From Phycisphaerales bacterium (GTDB taxonomy: Bacteria > Planctomycetota > Phycisphaerae > Phycisphaerales > SM1A02), in the NCBI GenBank assembly GCA_020345805.1, contig CP070772.1, forward strand, positions 3,466,543 to 3,530,186: a DNA stretch of 63,644 nucleotides. Direction: 5' to 3'. The notes beneath the pieces are model-generated. The model had not been told where the DNA came from. It did not search any database and saw nothing but the letters and a program-made list of their open reading frames with translations. Below, piece after piece: positions 25,363-35,077 of this stretch. Numbering within the stretch: the first letter of the stretch is position 1; each line of letters opens with the position of its first letter. Position numbers and translations under genes: made by a program.

Positions 25363-26771
25363 TGACACTGTTCCTCGCCCAGATCGATCAGGCGCTGGAT
25401 CCCGGCGGCACCATCCAGGTTCCTCCGGAAGTCATGGAGGAGGGGACGGAATCGATCGCAGTCTCGGCCATGGGCCTGCTCAACAGCTATGCCCACATCT
25501 TCGCCATCGCGTTTGTGATCACCTTGCTCGTGACCCCCCTCATTCGGCGGGTGGCCATCGCCTTTGACGTCATTGATCACCCCGACGATCCGCGGAAGGC
25601 CCATGCCTACCCGGTCGCCTATCTGGGCGGTCTGGCCGTCCTGGTCGGTCTCATTGTCGCGACCGGGACCAGCTATGTCTTCGTCGACCCGGTTGCGAAT
25701 GTCTATCCGTCCGTGCCGCTGCCGGTGGTGATGGGCATGATCGCGATTACCTTCACCGGCCTCATTGATGACGTGTCCGGTCTGTTTCCGCATGTGAAGA
25801 TCGCCGGCCAGCTCGTGGCGGCCGCCGCTCTGGCCATTTATGAAGTCGGGACGCACGTGGCCGAAGGTCTGCTCAAGGGTTTCATGGGGCCGCCTGAGCA
25901 GGTCATTTTCACCGTGGCCGATCTGCCGCTGTTGAACCAGCACGTGTACTACTGGGTGGGTACGGCGCTTATCGCCGTGTTCGTGCTGGGCGGCTGCAAC
26001 GCGATGAACTTCGTCGACGGTCTGGATGGTCTTGCCTCGGGCCTGACCGGCATCATTGCGGTGGGCCTGCTCGCCATCAGCCTGCTGATGGCGATAGACA
26101 TCTCTGCCGCGGGGGAGATCCCCAGTGACAGCCTCGCCGGCGCCCGGCTGGTGCTTTGTCTGGCCCTGCTCGGGGCGGTGCTGGGGTTCCTGCCACACAA
26201 CTTCAATCCCGCCAGCATATTCCTCGGTGATGCCGGCAGCCTGCTGCTGGGGTACATGTGCGCGACCATCATTCTCATGCTGGGAGATCAGGGAAGGACC
26301 GACCTGGTGTTCGCCGGGCTGATCGTCTTTTCCGTGCCCATCATCGACGCCACCCTGGCCATCATCCGCCGCAGACTCGCGGGCATTCCCCTGTCCTCGG
26401 CCGATGATCAGCATCTGCATCACCAGCTCAAGCGGGCGCTGGGCGGGGTGAAGCGGGCGGTGCTGGCTTTGTACGGAATCAGCGCATTGTTCGCGGTCGT
26501 GGGCGTGACCCTGGCCGCCCTGGTAACGCAGACGGAAATGCGGGTCCGCGTCGTCTATGCCATCGCTCTGGCCTTGTTCAGTTTCGTGGGCGTGATCGCC
26601 GTCAAGGCCGCCCGGCAGCAGCAGATCCGCCTCGCCGTCGCCAATGCCGGAAGGGGGCAGGCAAGGAAGGTGAGAAAGAAAAGCCCGGCCAGGGCACCCG
26701 CTGCCGGCCGCCCGAGCAAGCCGCCGCCGAAATCATCGTCCGGGCAGTCGGCAAGGCCATCCGCCGAATGA
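25362..26771 (+). CDS. WecA/TagO-like undecaprenyl-phosphate glycosyl-1-phosphate transferase
   Basis: A 469-residue membrane protein of the MraY/WecA family with about ten helices. Visible catalytic motifs are the D-D pair in GLIDDVSGLF, the NFVDGLDGLA loop, FLGDAGSLLLG and the histidine box DQHLHHQL. It should transfer a HexNAc-1-phosphate from UDP to undecaprenyl phosphate and so begin the repeat unit of the polysaccharide exported by this locus. The C-terminal tail (about 425-469) is basic and proline-rich and looks disordered. No other glycosyltransferase or flippase is present nearby. Confidence 0.9.
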   Translation: MTLFLAQIDQALDPGGTIQVPPEVMEEGTESIAVSAMGLLNSYAHIFAIAFVITLLVTPLIRRVAIAFDVIDHPDDPRKAHAYPVAYLGGLAVLVGLIVATGTSYVFVDPVANVYPSVPLPVVMGMIAITFTGLIDDVSGLFPHVKIAGQLVAAAALAIYEVGTHVAEGLLKGFMGPPEQVIFTVADLPLLNQHVYYWVGTALIAVFVLGGCNAMNFVDGLDGLASGLTGIIAVGLLAISLLMAIDISAAGEIPSDSLAGARLVLCLALLGAVLGFLPHNFNPASIFLGDAGSLLLGYMCATIILMLGDQGRTDLVFAGLIVFSVPIIDATLAIIRRRLAGIPLSSADDQHLHHQLKRALGGVKRAVLALYGISALFAVVGVTLAALVTQTEMRVRVVYAIALALFSFVGVIAVKAARQQQIRLAVANAGRGQARKVRKKSPARAPAAGRPSKPPPKSSSGQSARPSAE

Positions 26772-26826
26772 CCATGCCCCGTCCCGCCCGCTTGCCATCA
26801 TCACCCTGCCGGGGAGAATGCGTTCG

Positions 26827-27333
26827 ATGAATACCAATCAGCGAACGGACATTCTGTTCATCTGCATGGGGAACATCTGTCGCAGCCCGCTGGCGGAGAA
26901 CGTGTTCCGCCACAAGGCCCGATCGCGAGGCGTGCTGCGCTTCTTCGATATCGATTCCGCCGGTATCGGCCATTGGCATATAGGGGAAGAGCCCGACCCG
27001 CGAGCGCGCGACGTCGCACAGGATCACGGCGTCGCCGTCACCGGCACGGGCCGACAGGTGAAACGGCGCGATTTCGCGCGGTTCGACTACCTCATCTGCA
27101 TGGATGAGGACAACCGCCAGGACATCCTCGACCGCGGCGCGCCGGAGGAGAAGGTCCACCTGCTGCTGGATTTCCTGCCCGATGCCCCGATGGTCGAAGT
27201 GCCCGATCCTTACGACGGCGGGCGCGACGGCTTCGAGCTGGTCTACAAACTCGTGGATGCGGCCTGCGAAACGCTGCTTGATACACTGCTCGATCGACAC
27301 GTCATCGAGAGAGACGCAAGACCGTCCGAATGA
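26827..27333 (+). CDS. Low-molecular-weight protein tyrosine phosphatase family protein
   Basis: A 168-residue phosphatase with the P-loop C13-x5-R19 (CMGNICRS) near the N-terminus and the catalytic acid motif DPYDGG near residue 120. The ATG at 26827 fits GGGGAG at 26811-26816; the ATG at 26818 is too close to that site. In polysaccharide loci such enzymes (Wzb) reverse BY-kinase phosphorylation. Next to a fructosamine-kinase-family gene, however, a role as ribulosamine-5-phosphatase in protein repair is known for the family and seems more likely here. The kinase-family gene follows after 3 bp. Confidence 0.9.
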   Translation: MNTNQRTDILFICMGNICRSPLAENVFRHKARSRGVLRFFDIDSAGIGHWHIGEEPDPRARDVAQDHGVAVTGTGRQVKRRDFARFDYLICMDEDNRQDILDRGAPEEKVHLLLDFLPDAPMVEVPDPYDGGRDGFELVYKLVDAACETLLDTLLDRHVIERDARPSE

Positions 27334-27336
27334 ACG

Positions 27337-28233
27337 ATGAGCCAGAAGAAGGCAATCGCCGCCGCCCTTGAAGATGCCGGCCTGGACGGGCCCGTTTCCT
27401 CGCTGCGCGACCTGTCCGGCGGGTGCATTCATCAGGTGATCGAAGTCACCCTCGAAGACAATCGATCGTTCATCGCCAAGATCAACAGCGCCGATCAGCT
27501 TGCGATTTTTGAGGAAGAAGCCGCGGGGCTGGAGGCCCTTGAGGCGACGAAGACCGTCATGGTTCCCGCTCCGCTGGCGGTGGGGGCCTATGCCGGCCGC
27601 GCCGTGCTGCTCATGACCGCCCTTCAGCCCGGCCGGGCAACCGATGAGGTGTGGCGAGTCTTCGGCACTCAACTTGCCGCCCTTCACGCCGCCGATGCCG
27701 ACTCGGACGGCCGGTACGGATTCCATACCGACAATCATCTCGGCTCGACTTTCCAGCCCAACACCTTCTGCGATGACTGGGTCGAATTCAATGCCGTCCA
27801 TCGGCTCGGATTTCAGGTCGATCTGGCCAAGCAGCACGGCTGGCTGATTGAGAATGAAATCACGCGCCTGCGAGGCGTGATCGACAGGCTTGAGCATTAC
27901 ATCCCCCGCAAGCCCCGGCCGTCGCTTCTGCACGGCGATCTGTGGTCCGGCAACGCCCTGCCAACGGTCGATGAATCCGGCTCGCCGTGCATCGGCGTGA
28001 TCGACCCCGCCTGCTACATCGGCGACGGCTACTGCGATCTGGCCATGATGCGCCTCTTCGGTGGCTTCCCGGCCTCATGCTACCAGGCCTATTCAGAGGC
28101 CGCTGATGATCATGACCGCATCGAACAGCGCATCGCCGTCTATCAGCTCTATCACCTTCTCAACCACGTAAACATTTTCGGCCGCGGCTACGCCGGCCAG
28201 GTCCTGAGCGTCGCGGCGCAGTTGGGATGTTAG
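27337..28233 (+). CDS. Fructosamine/ribulosamine 3-kinase family protein
   Basis: A 298-residue kinase of the FN3K/YniA family, related to aminoglycoside phosphotransferases. Visible are the SGGCIHQV start, the lysine-bearing strand FIAKIN, the catalytic loop HGDLWSGN (near 199-206) and the metal-binding IDPACYIGDGYCDLAM. The family phosphorylates sugar adducts on protein lysines so that they fall off. It lies 3 bp after the LMW phosphatase, in the same reading direction, forming a compact pair. The substrate (ribulosamine or erythrulosamine) is inferred from bacterial homologues. Confidence 0.88.
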   Translation: MSQKKAIAAALEDAGLDGPVSSLRDLSGGCIHQVIEVTLEDNRSFIAKINSADQLAIFEEEAAGLEALEATKTVMVPAPLAVGAYAGRAVLLMTALQPGRATDEVWRVFGTQLAALHAADADSDGRYGFHTDNHLGSTFQPNTFCDDWVEFNAVHRLGFQVDLAKQHGWLIENEITRLRGVIDRLEHYIPRKPRPSLLHGDLWSGNALPTVDESGSPCIGVIDPACYIGDGYCDLAMMRLFGGFPASCYQAYSEAADDHDRIEQRIAVYQLYHLLNHVNIFGRGYAGQVLSVAAQLGC

Positions 28234-28373
28234 AATCGCCCCGTCTTCCCCGAGCCGCCGGTTCGGATGGTGAACTGAACGTTGGTGCGCGTTCACAGCA
28301 GGAAGGCATGCAACCCCATCGGGCTTTGCGGGTAGAGTATCTCTCGAGTTAGCCGGGGCGGAAAGGAATCGCG

Positions 28374-29594
28374 ATGATAGGAATGAGTCAGCGTGCACAA
28401 TTGACGAACCTCGTCCCCTTCTGGATTTGTCTGCTCTGCCTGCTGCCCGCTGCGCCGGGGGAAGCACAGTTGACCAAGGGAAAAGCAGGCGTGGATCCGG
28501 CCGGTCAGATCGAGGCAATCCTTGCCGCGTTCCACGAGCGGGCGGGATTCCCCGGGGCGACAATCGGCTACGTCCTGCCCGATAGAACTGCCGGGTCGGT
28601 GTCGGTGGGGGTCGCGTTCAAGAAAACCGGCCGGGCCATGACCGGCGATGACCGCATGATGGCCGGCAGCACGGGTAAGACCTTCTTCGCCGCGCTGGCC
28701 CTGCAACTTGTCGATGAAGACGTGCTGGCACTGGATGAGAAGATCTCGACCTGGCTTGGCGATGAGGAGTGGTTCGAGCGTCTTCCCAATGCACGTGACA
28801 TCACCCTCCGCATGCTGCTCAACCACACCAGCGGCATTCCGCGCTACGTCATGCTGGAGGACTTCGTGGAGGCGATGATCGAGAACCCGAACCGGCGCTG
28901 GGAGCCGGCCGAACTGCTGGCATTTGTCTTCGATCACGAGCCGCTGTTCACTGTGGGGGAAGGCTGGTCGTATGCCGACACGAACTTTATTGTTCTCGGC
29001 GCGATCATCGAGAAGGTCACGGGCGACTCGTGCTACAACCAGATCTATCGCCGGATTCTGAGGCCGCACGGGCTGTGGGACATCGTTCCCACCACCAGCC
29101 GGGATGTGCTGGGGCTTGCCGGCGGCTACATCGATCCGGACGGTAACCTCTTTCAGCTTGAAGAAGAGAACGTGGTCAAGGGCGGCCGGTTCGTGTTCAA
29201 CCCGCAGTTCGAGTGGGGGGGCGGCGGCTTCGCCTCCACCCCGGGTGAGCTTGCCCGCTGGGCGAAGCTGCTTTACGCGGGCGACGTGCTGAGCGCGAAG
29301 ATGCGCAAGGAGATGCGCAACAGCGTGGAAGCCCAGCTCGGCCCCGGCTCTCGCTATGGCCTGGGAATGATGGAACGACCGAGCGAAGTGGGGACGGTGA
29401 TCGGCCACGGCGGCTACTTTCCCGGCTATCTCACGAACATGTCCTACTACGTCGAGCACGACCTGGCCCTGGCGATCCAGATCAACACCACGAAGATGAG
29501 CGAAGCGCTCAACTACGCCGCAATGATGGAGGCGCTGGATAAGTGCGCCGCGACGCTCGTTCATGGAAGCAAGCCCGCTGACGCGGACGAGTGA
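28374..29594 (+). CDS. Exported serine beta-lactamase-fold hydrolase (class C type)
   Basis: A 406-residue protein with a signal peptide (about 1-31, ending GEA). It has the full beta-lactamase/DD-peptidase residue set: S99-T-G-K102 (SxxK), Y200-A-D in the WSYADTN segment, and the GHGGYFPGY loop in place of KTG. MLLNHTSGIP is also typical. Such enzymes are esterases, D-amino-acid peptidases or penicillin-binding proteins; the substrate is not clear. Two ATG codons lie close together (28374, 28383). The gene seems to be alone. Confidence 0.88.
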   Translation: MIGMSQRAQLTNLVPFWICLLCLLPAAPGEAQLTKGKAGVDPAGQIEAILAAFHERAGFPGATIGYVLPDRTAGSVSVGVAFKKTGRAMTGDDRMMAGSTGKTFFAALALQLVDEDVLALDEKISTWLGDEEWFERLPNARDITLRMLLNHTSGIPRYVMLEDFVEAMIENPNRRWEPAELLAFVFDHEPLFTVGEGWSYADTNFIVLGAIIEKVTGDSCYNQIYRRILRPHGLWDIVPTTSRDVLGLAGGYIDPDGNLFQLEEENVVKGGRFVFNPQFEWGGGGFASTPGELARWAKLLYAGDVLSAKMRKEMRNSVEAQLGPGSRYGLGMMERPSEVGTVIGHGGYFPGYLTNMSYYVEHDLALAIQINTTKMSEALNYAAMMEALDKCAATLVHGSKPADADE

Positions 29595-29725
29595 TTTTCT
29601 CCCCTTGCGGGGCTGGGTGAGGCCGGCAGTGGCGCGGGCTTTCGGTCGCTGGTGGGGAGGCCGCGCTCGCGGTAAGCTACCGCCCTGCCTTTTCACCGCC
29701 ACGTGAGCCTGCGAGGAGAGATCTC

Positions 29726-31249
29726 ATGGCGAAGCGCATCGCGATCTTCTGGCCCGGGGATTACCGAGAAAAGCCCAACGAATGGGCCCTGCCCAGCGCG
29801 ACCGAAGCGACGGCGCAGCTCGAGGCGGCGCTCGAGAAGCTGGGAAAGGAAAGCTACCGGATCGAGGGCTTTCTGACCCGGCCGCACGAGGCGATCGAAA
29901 AGCTCGGGCCGGTGGATGATCCGATGATCGGCGTGTGCGTGCACTGGTTCTACGGGCCGCACACCACCGACGGGGTGGTGGGCAAGAACAACCCGCTGCT
30001 GCTGGCGAGCAACTTCTCCGGCACCTGGCCCGGGCTGGTGGGGCTGCTCAACACCGGGGCATGTCTGGAGAGCGTGAACCGACCGTTCTCGCGGGTGTGG
30101 ACCGACGCGGCGGACTGGACGGCCGACGAGCAGTTCATGGCCCGCCTGGATGAATGGTGCTCGACGGGTGCGATCGTCTATCCGGAGGACGAGCTGCGCG
30201 ACGACACGGCGGTATCGCCGGAGGTGGCCGGGCGGGCGAAGACCGTCGCTGACGAGATCCGAAAACGGCGGATTCTGGCCATGATGCTTGGCGACACGTC
30301 CATGGGCATGATCAACGGCTACTTTGGCCCGCGGCTGCTCAACCGGGTCGGCTTTACCGAGCACAAGGTGGACCAGGCGTGGATCATCGACCGCGGCAAG
30401 AGGATTGACGCAAAGCGCATTGATGATGCATTGCGATTCGTGAACGAAAACGGCGTAACCTTCCACTACGGCGAAGAGGATGCGGAGGATTTCGACGCCA
30501 ACGCCACCCGCGAGCAGTTGCGCGACTACCTGACCGTGCTGGACCTGATCGGTGAATTCAAGGCCGACTGCCTCGGCTGGCAGTATCAACTCGGCCTGAT
30601 CCCGCTTCGGCCGCCCTCGGATTTCTCCGAGGGGCTGCTCAACTCCGTGTGCCGACCCGAATCGAGCGGCGACACGATCGTCACCTCGACCGAAGCTGAC
30701 CAGGGCAATCTCGTGCCGATGGAGATGATGAAGCGGCTGCTGAAGGCCAAGGGGCTGCACCAGGCGGTGATGTTCCACGACGTGCGGTGGGGCGGCGAGC
30801 ACAAGGGCCGGTTCCTATGGCTGCTGCTCAACTCCGGCTCGTGCAGCGCGTATGCGTTCAACCATGATCCAAATACGCTCAAGGGCGTGCATTCTTATCG
30901 CCAGCCCGCCGGTTATTTTCCCATACCCGGCGGGACGTTCGCCGGCGAGAGCCTGCCCGGCGATGTGACCTGGGCAAGGGCCTATATCCGCGGCGACAAG
31001 CTGTGGATGGACATCGGCAAGGGGAAGGTTCACAAGCTGCCGCCGGCGAAGCGCGACCAGTGGTGGGACAGCACCACCCGGCAGTGGCCGTTCATGGCCA
31101 CCGACATGGGAATCGGGCGGGACACGCTCATGGCCCATTACATGTCCAACCACGTCGCGGTGGCTTACGGCGACATCTTCGAGGAGATGATCGCCCTCAG
31201 CCGGGAGCTTGGTTTCAACATCCGCATCATGGGCGGCAACAGTCTTTAG
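29726..31249 (+). CDS. L-fucose/L-arabinose isomerase-like sugar isomerase
   Basis: A 507-residue protein that belongs to the fucose/arabinose isomerase superfamily by overall layout (N-terminal Rossmann-like part, GMINGYFG, GWQYQLGLIP, TSTEADQGN, then C-terminal FNHDPNTLKG). Its substrate is not defined by sequence. Given the FGGY pentulose kinase 33 bp downstream, an aldopentose or deoxyhexose such as D-arabinose or L-fucose is likely. There is no signal peptide, so it is cytoplasmic. The start is supported by GAGGAGAG just before 29726. Confidence 0.75.
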   Translation: MAKRIAIFWPGDYREKPNEWALPSATEATAQLEAALEKLGKESYRIEGFLTRPHEAIEKLGPVDDPMIGVCVHWFYGPHTTDGVVGKNNPLLLASNFSGTWPGLVGLLNTGACLESVNRPFSRVWTDAADWTADEQFMARLDEWCSTGAIVYPEDELRDDTAVSPEVAGRAKTVADEIRKRRILAMMLGDTSMGMINGYFGPRLLNRVGFTEHKVDQAWIIDRGKRIDAKRIDDALRFVNENGVTFHYGEEDAEDFDANATREQLRDYLTVLDLIGEFKADCLGWQYQLGLIPLRPPSDFSEGLLNSVCRPESSGDTIVTSTEADQGNLVPMEMMKRLLKAKGLHQAVMFHDVRWGGEHKGRFLWLLLNSGSCSAYAFNHDPNTLKGVHSYRQPAGYFPIPGGTFAGESLPGDVTWARAYIRGDKLWMDIGKGKVHKLPPAKRDQWWDSTTRQWPFMATDMGIGRDTLMAHYMSNHVAVAYGDIFEEMIALSRELGFNIRIMGGNSL

Positions 31250-31282
31250 CGGCGGGGCGGCGACCCCGCGCGGGGATATGAG

Positions 31283-32950
31283 ATGAGCGACACCGATCTG
31301 TTTATTGGCATTGATGTCGGCACGGGCAGCGCGCGGGCCGGGGTCTTCGACTCGTCCGGCCGCATGCTCGCATCCGCCACCGAGCCGATCCGCATGTGGA
31401 AGCCGCAGACGGATTTCGTCGAGCAGTCGTCGGAAGACATCTGGCGCGCGTGCGGGGTTTGTGTGCGCAAGGGGCTGGCAGAAGCGGGCGCGAAGGGGTC
31501 GCGGGTGAAGGGAGTTGGATTCGACGCTACGTGCTCGCTGGTGGCGCTGGATGAGAACGACCGGCTGGTCACGGTCAGCCCCACCGGCAACGACGAGCAG
31601 AACGTCATCGTATGGATGGATCACCGCGCGATGGAGCAGACGGAGCGCATCAACAGGATGGGGCATGGCGTGCTGAAGTACGTCGGCTCGCGCATCTCGC
31701 CGGAGATGGAATCGCCCAAATTGCTGTGGCTGAAGGAGAACATGCCGCAGACGTGGATGCGGACAGCGCGGTTCTTCGATCTGCCGGATTTCCTGACCTA
31801 TCGCGCCACAGGCTGTGATTCGAGGTCGTTGTGCTCAACCGTCTGCAAGTGGACCTATCTTGGGCATGAGGCGGCGGCGGCCGAGGGAAGCGTGGGGCGG
31901 TGGGATGAGAGTTACTGGCGGCAGATCGGGCTGGATGATCTGGTCGAGGAGGGGTTTGAGCGCATCGGCAGGCGGGTCAGGCCCATGGGGGAGCCGATCG
32001 GAAATGGATTGACCGAAGCAGCGGCGAAGGAACTGGGACTGGTTGCGGGCACGCCGGTGGGTGTTTCGATCATCGACGCCCACGCAGGTGGACTCGGCTT
32101 GCTCGGCGCGGCACTGGACGGGGCGGCTCCGAGCGAGAAGGACATGGATCGGCGACTGGCGCTGATCGGCGGAACCTCGAGCTGTCACATGGCGGTCTCG
32201 CGCGAGCCGCGGTTCATCGACGGCGTGTGGGGGCCGTACTTCAGCGCGATGATTCCCGGTCTGTGGCTGACCGAGGGCGGGCAGTCGGCGACGGGCTCGC
32301 TGATCGATCACGTCATCTTCTCCCATGCCCGGGCGGCGGAACTCAAGTGCGAGGCGGAAAGCGCCGGGCGGACGGTTTATGAACTGCTGAACGAGCGTCT
32401 CGATGCGCTGGCGGCGTCGGTCGATCGCCCGGCCGTCTTGACGCGCGACCTGCATGTGCTGCCGTATTTCCACGGCAATCGTTCGCCGCGTGCGGATGCG
32501 AGTCTGCGGGGGATGATCAGTGGGCTGCGGTTGTCGGATTCGATGGATGAACTTGCGCTTCTTTATCTGGCGACGATCCAGGCGGTGGCGCACGGAACGC
32601 GTCACATCATCGATGCGCTGAACGACACCGGTTATCGCATCGACACGATCTTTGCCTGCGGAGGCGGGACGAAGAACGCCGTGTTCTTGCGCGAGCACGC
32701 GGATATCACCGGCTGCCGCATTATTTTGCCGCAGGAGCCGGAGGCGGTCCTGCTGGGCTCGGCGATCCTCGGCGCGGTCGCCGGTGGGGAGTTCGGTTCG
32801 GTATTGGAAGCGATGGCGGCGATGAATCACGCCGGCGCTACAATCGAGCCCAATCGGGCGACAGCGTCCTATCACGATGCCAAGCACGCGATCTTCCATC
32901 GTATGTATGAAGACCAGATGGCGTACCGCGAGAACATGGGGAAGGTGTAG
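31283..32950 (+). CDS. FGGY-family pentulose kinase, D-ribulokinase-like
   Basis: A 555-residue kinase with the FGGY N-terminal ATPase motif [15 protein letters not shown], the early acid [11 protein letters not shown], and the C-terminal signature in [19 protein letters not shown] followed by the adenosine-binding FACGGGTKN. These match the pentulose-kinase branch that includes D-ribulokinase. It would phosphorylate the ketose made by the isomerase upstream, feeding ribulose-5-phosphate or a similar compound into central metabolism. The terminator at 33061 ends the two-gene unit. Confidence 0.88.
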   Translation: MSDTDLFIGIDVGTGSARAGVFDSSGRMLASATEPIRMWKPQTDFVEQSSEDIWRACGVCVRKGLAEAGAKGSRVKGVGFDATCSLVALDENDRLVTVSPTGNDEQNVIVWMDHRAMEQTERINRMGHGVLKYVGSRISPEMESPKLLWLKENMPQTWMRTARFFDLPDFLTYRATGCDSRSLCSTVCKWTYLGHEAAAAEGSVGRWDESYWRQIGLDDLVEEGFERIGRRVRPMGEPIGNGLTEAAAKELGLVAGTPVGVSIIDAHAGGLGLLGAALDGAAPSEKDMDRRLALIGGTSSCHMAVSREPRFIDGVWGPYFSAMIPGLWLTEGGQSATGSLIDHVIFSHARAAELKCEAESAGRTVYELLNERLDALAASVDRPAVLTRDLHVLPYFHGNRSPRADASLRGMISGLRLSDSMDELALLYLATIQAVAHGTRHIIDALNDTGYRIDTIFACGGGTKNAVFLREHADITGCRIILPQEPEAVLLGSAILGAVAGGEFGSVLEAMAAMNHAGATIEPNRATASYHDAKHAIFHRMYEDQMAYRENMGKV

Positions 32951-33060
32951 CCGGCCGCCGGGAAGTCGGGATCCCTCGCGCGGGAGGAGGCTTGCCGCGA
33001 GTGCGGCCGGCATGATGGGGTCGGAATAATCGCGGAGGCGGAGGGGTTGAAAGTGGGATC

Positions 33061-33088
33061 AAGCCGGGCGGCTTGCCCGGCTTTATTT
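33061..33088 (+). terminator. Rho-independent terminator of the isomerase-kinase unit
   Basis: A 9-bp stem, AAGCCGGGC (33061-33069) with GCCCGGCTT (33075-33083), a 5-nt loop and the T-rich tail TATTTTC. It also lies in the upstream region of the superoxide dismutase gene. Confidence 0.8.
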
Positions 33089-33121
33089 TCTCACGAAATC
33101 TTCACCCCGGAGAACCCGACC

Positions 33122-33766
33122 ATGGCATTCACCGTGCCTGATCTTCCCTACGATTTCGCCGCCCTGGAGCCCCATATCGATGCCCGCACGATGGAGATCC
33201 ATCACGGCAAGCATCACGCGGCGTATGTGAACAATCTGAATCTCGCCCTGGACGGTCATAAGAACCTCCAGGAGATGAGCATCGAGGACCTCTGCACCAC
33301 CCTTGACGAGGTGCCGGAGACGATCCGCACGGCCGTGCGGAACAACGCCGGCGGGCACTTCAACCACAGCCTGTTCTGGACGATCATGGCCCCGAACGCC
33401 GGCGGCAAGCCGAGCGGCGAGCTGGCGGAAGCTATCGACCGGCAGTTCGGTTCCTTCAGCGCCTTTCAGGATGAGTTCACCAAAACGGCGGCCACCCGCT
33501 TCGGGTCCGGGTGGGCCTGGCTTTCCGTCAACAACGACGGCGAACTGCGAGTCTGCTCCACCCCCAACCAGGACAACCCTCTCATGGCGTGTGGCGACGA
33601 GTGCGGAACCATGCCCATCCTCGGCCTGGACGTGTGGGAGCACGCCTACTACCTGCACTACCAGAACCGCCGGCCCGACTACATCAAGGCGTGGTGGAAC
33701 GTGGTCAACTGGGAGGTCGTCTCCCGGCACTTTGTCGAAGCATATCAACTGGCGGCCACCGCCTGA
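33122..33766 (+). CDS. sodA: Superoxide dismutase, Mn-type
   Basis: A 214-residue cytoplasmic SOD that disproportionates superoxide. The metal ligands are H27, H82, D170 and H174 ([11 protein letters not shown]). [10 protein letters not shown] and NQDNPL are the pattern seen in Mn rather than Fe enzymes, although cambialistic forms exist. The ATG at 33122 follows GGAGA (33109-33113); upstream in-frame codons run into the terminator of the previous operon, so they are not used. Confidence 0.95.
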   Translation: MAFTVPDLPYDFAALEPHIDARTMEIHHGKHHAAYVNNLNLALDGHKNLQEMSIEDLCTTLDEVPETIRTAVRNNAGGHFNHSLFWTIMAPNAGGKPSGELAEAIDRQFGSFSAFQDEFTKTAATRFGSGWAWLSVNNDGELRVCSTPNQDNPLMACGDECGTMPILGLDVWEHAYYLHYQNRRPDYIKAWWNVVNWEVVSRHFVEAYQLAATA

Positions 33767-33802
33767 ATCGGCGCATTCTCATTCGTCTCCTATGGCGCAG
33801 GG

Positions 33803-33834
33803 GCCCGCGATCGAGACGGTCGCGGGCTTCTTTA
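33803..33834 (+). terminator. Rho-independent terminator of sodA
   Basis: An 8-bp stem, GCCCGCGA (33803-33810) with TCGCGGGC (33820-33827), then TTCTTTA. Confidence 0.75.
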
Positions 33835-33861
33835 CGTTGGGCGCCGTGTGAGGCGATGAAC

Positions 33862-33892
33862 AAGCCCAGGGAAGGCTTTCCCTGGGCTTTGC
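33862..33892. terminator. Hairpin between convergent sodA and serC
   Basis: A perfect 12-bp stem, AAGCCCAGGGAA (33862-33873) with TTCCCTGGGCTT (33878-33889), and a GGCT tetraloop. It is placed 27 bp from the serC stop and probably terminates transcripts from both sides, although the T tracts are short. Confidence 0.7.
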
Positions 33893-33919
33893 CGTTTGCG
33901 GAGAGTTGACGAGCGGACT

Positions 33920-35020
33920 TCAGCCATTCTTTTGCGCGAAGTCGGCCATGAACTGGGCGAGGGCCTTGGCGCCGTCCATGGGGAGGGCGTTGTAGAGGGA
34001 GGCACGCAGGCCGCCCACGGAGCGGTGACCCTTCAGGCCCGAAAGATCGTTCTCAAGCGCCTCGGCGACGAACTTCGCATCCAGGTCCTCGTTGGGGGTG
34101 CGGAAGGTGACGTTCATGCGCGAGCGGCTGTCGGGGCGGGCGACCGCCTGGTAGAAGTCCGACCCGTCGATGGCGTCGTAGATGAGCTTGGCCTTCTCGT
34201 CGTTGCGCTTGGCCATGCCCTTCAGCCCGCCGTTGGCGAGGATCCACTTGAACACCAGGCCCATGAAGTACACGGCGAAGACGGGCGGGGTGTTGAGCAT
34301 CGAGCCCTTGTCCACCTGCGTCTGGTAGTCCAGCATCACGGGCAGGTCGGCGTTGGCTTTCTCCAGGAAGTCCTTGCGGATGATGACCAGCGTCCCGCCG
34401 GACGGTCCCAGGTTCTTCTGACCGCTGGCGAAGAGCACGGCGTGCCGGTTGATGTCGATGGGCCGGCTGAACATGTTGGAGCACATGTCGGCGACGAGCA
34501 GGTGATCGGTCTGCGGAGGGGCGGACCATTCCGTGCCGAAGATGGTGTTGTTGTCGCAGTAGTAGACGTACTCGGGGTTGGCGCTGTAGTTGATCTCATC
34601 GGGGCCGGGGATGTGATCGAAGTTGTCGCCCGTCCCGTCGTAGGCGAGGTGAACGTTGCCGAACAGCTTGGCCTCGCGGATCGCCTTCTTGGACCACGCT
34701 CCGGTGTGGAGATAGTCGGCGGTCTTGTCCGGGGTGAGGAAGTTCATGGGGCACATGGCGAACTGAAGCGTCGAGCCGCCCTGCTGGAAGATCACGGCAT
34801 AGTCGTCGCTGATGTTGGCGACCTTGCGGCAGTCGGCCTCAGCTTCCTCGAAGACCTTCTTGATCACGCTGCCGCGGTGGCTGTGCTCCAGCACGCCGAT
34901 TCCGCTGTCGGCGATGTTCCAGATGTCCTGCTGGGCCTGCTTGAGGCATTGCTCGGGCAGCACGGCCGGGCCCGGGGCGAAGTTGAAGATACGCGTTGAA
35001 GTGGCGGTGGCGGTGGTCAT
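33920..35020 (-). CDS. serC: Phosphoserine aminotransferase
   Basis: A 366-residue class V aminotransferase that converts 3-phosphohydroxypyruvate to phosphoserine. It begins with the serC hallmark NFAPGPAVLP and has the SHRG motif, FQQGGSTLQF and the PLP-lysine segment GQKNLGPSG. The C-terminus GHRSVGGLRASLYNA is characteristic. It is the last gene of the DUF1015-serA-serC set, 57 bp after serA. The start agrees with the usual length. Confidence 0.96.
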   Translation of the reverse strand: MTTATATSTRIFNFAPGPAVLPEQCLKQAQQDIWNIADSGIGVLEHSHRGSVIKKVFEEAEADCRKVANISDDYAVIFQQGGSTLQFAMCPMNFLTPDKTADYLHTGAWSKKAIREAKLFGNVHLAYDGTGDNFDHIPGPDEINYSANPEYVYYCDNNTIFGTEWSAPPQTDHLLVADMCSNMFSRPIDINRHAVLFASGQKNLGPSGGTLVIIRKDFLEKANADLPVMLDYQTQVDKGSMLNTPPVFAVYFMGLVFKWILANGGLKGMAKRNDEKAKLIYDAIDGSDFYQAVARPDSRSRMNVTFRTPNEDLDAKFVAEALENDLSGLKGHRSVGGLRASLYNALPMDGAKALAQFMADFAQKNG

Positions 35021-35077
35021 CTCTGTTTTCCCGTTCGTTGTTTACAAACAGAAGTCGACGGCAGGTGATTTGCCTGT

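Noticed and set aside
33896..34999. 367-codon plus-strand frame over serC
   Set aside because: Antisense to serC, which has full family signatures; the plus-strand translation is low-complexity.
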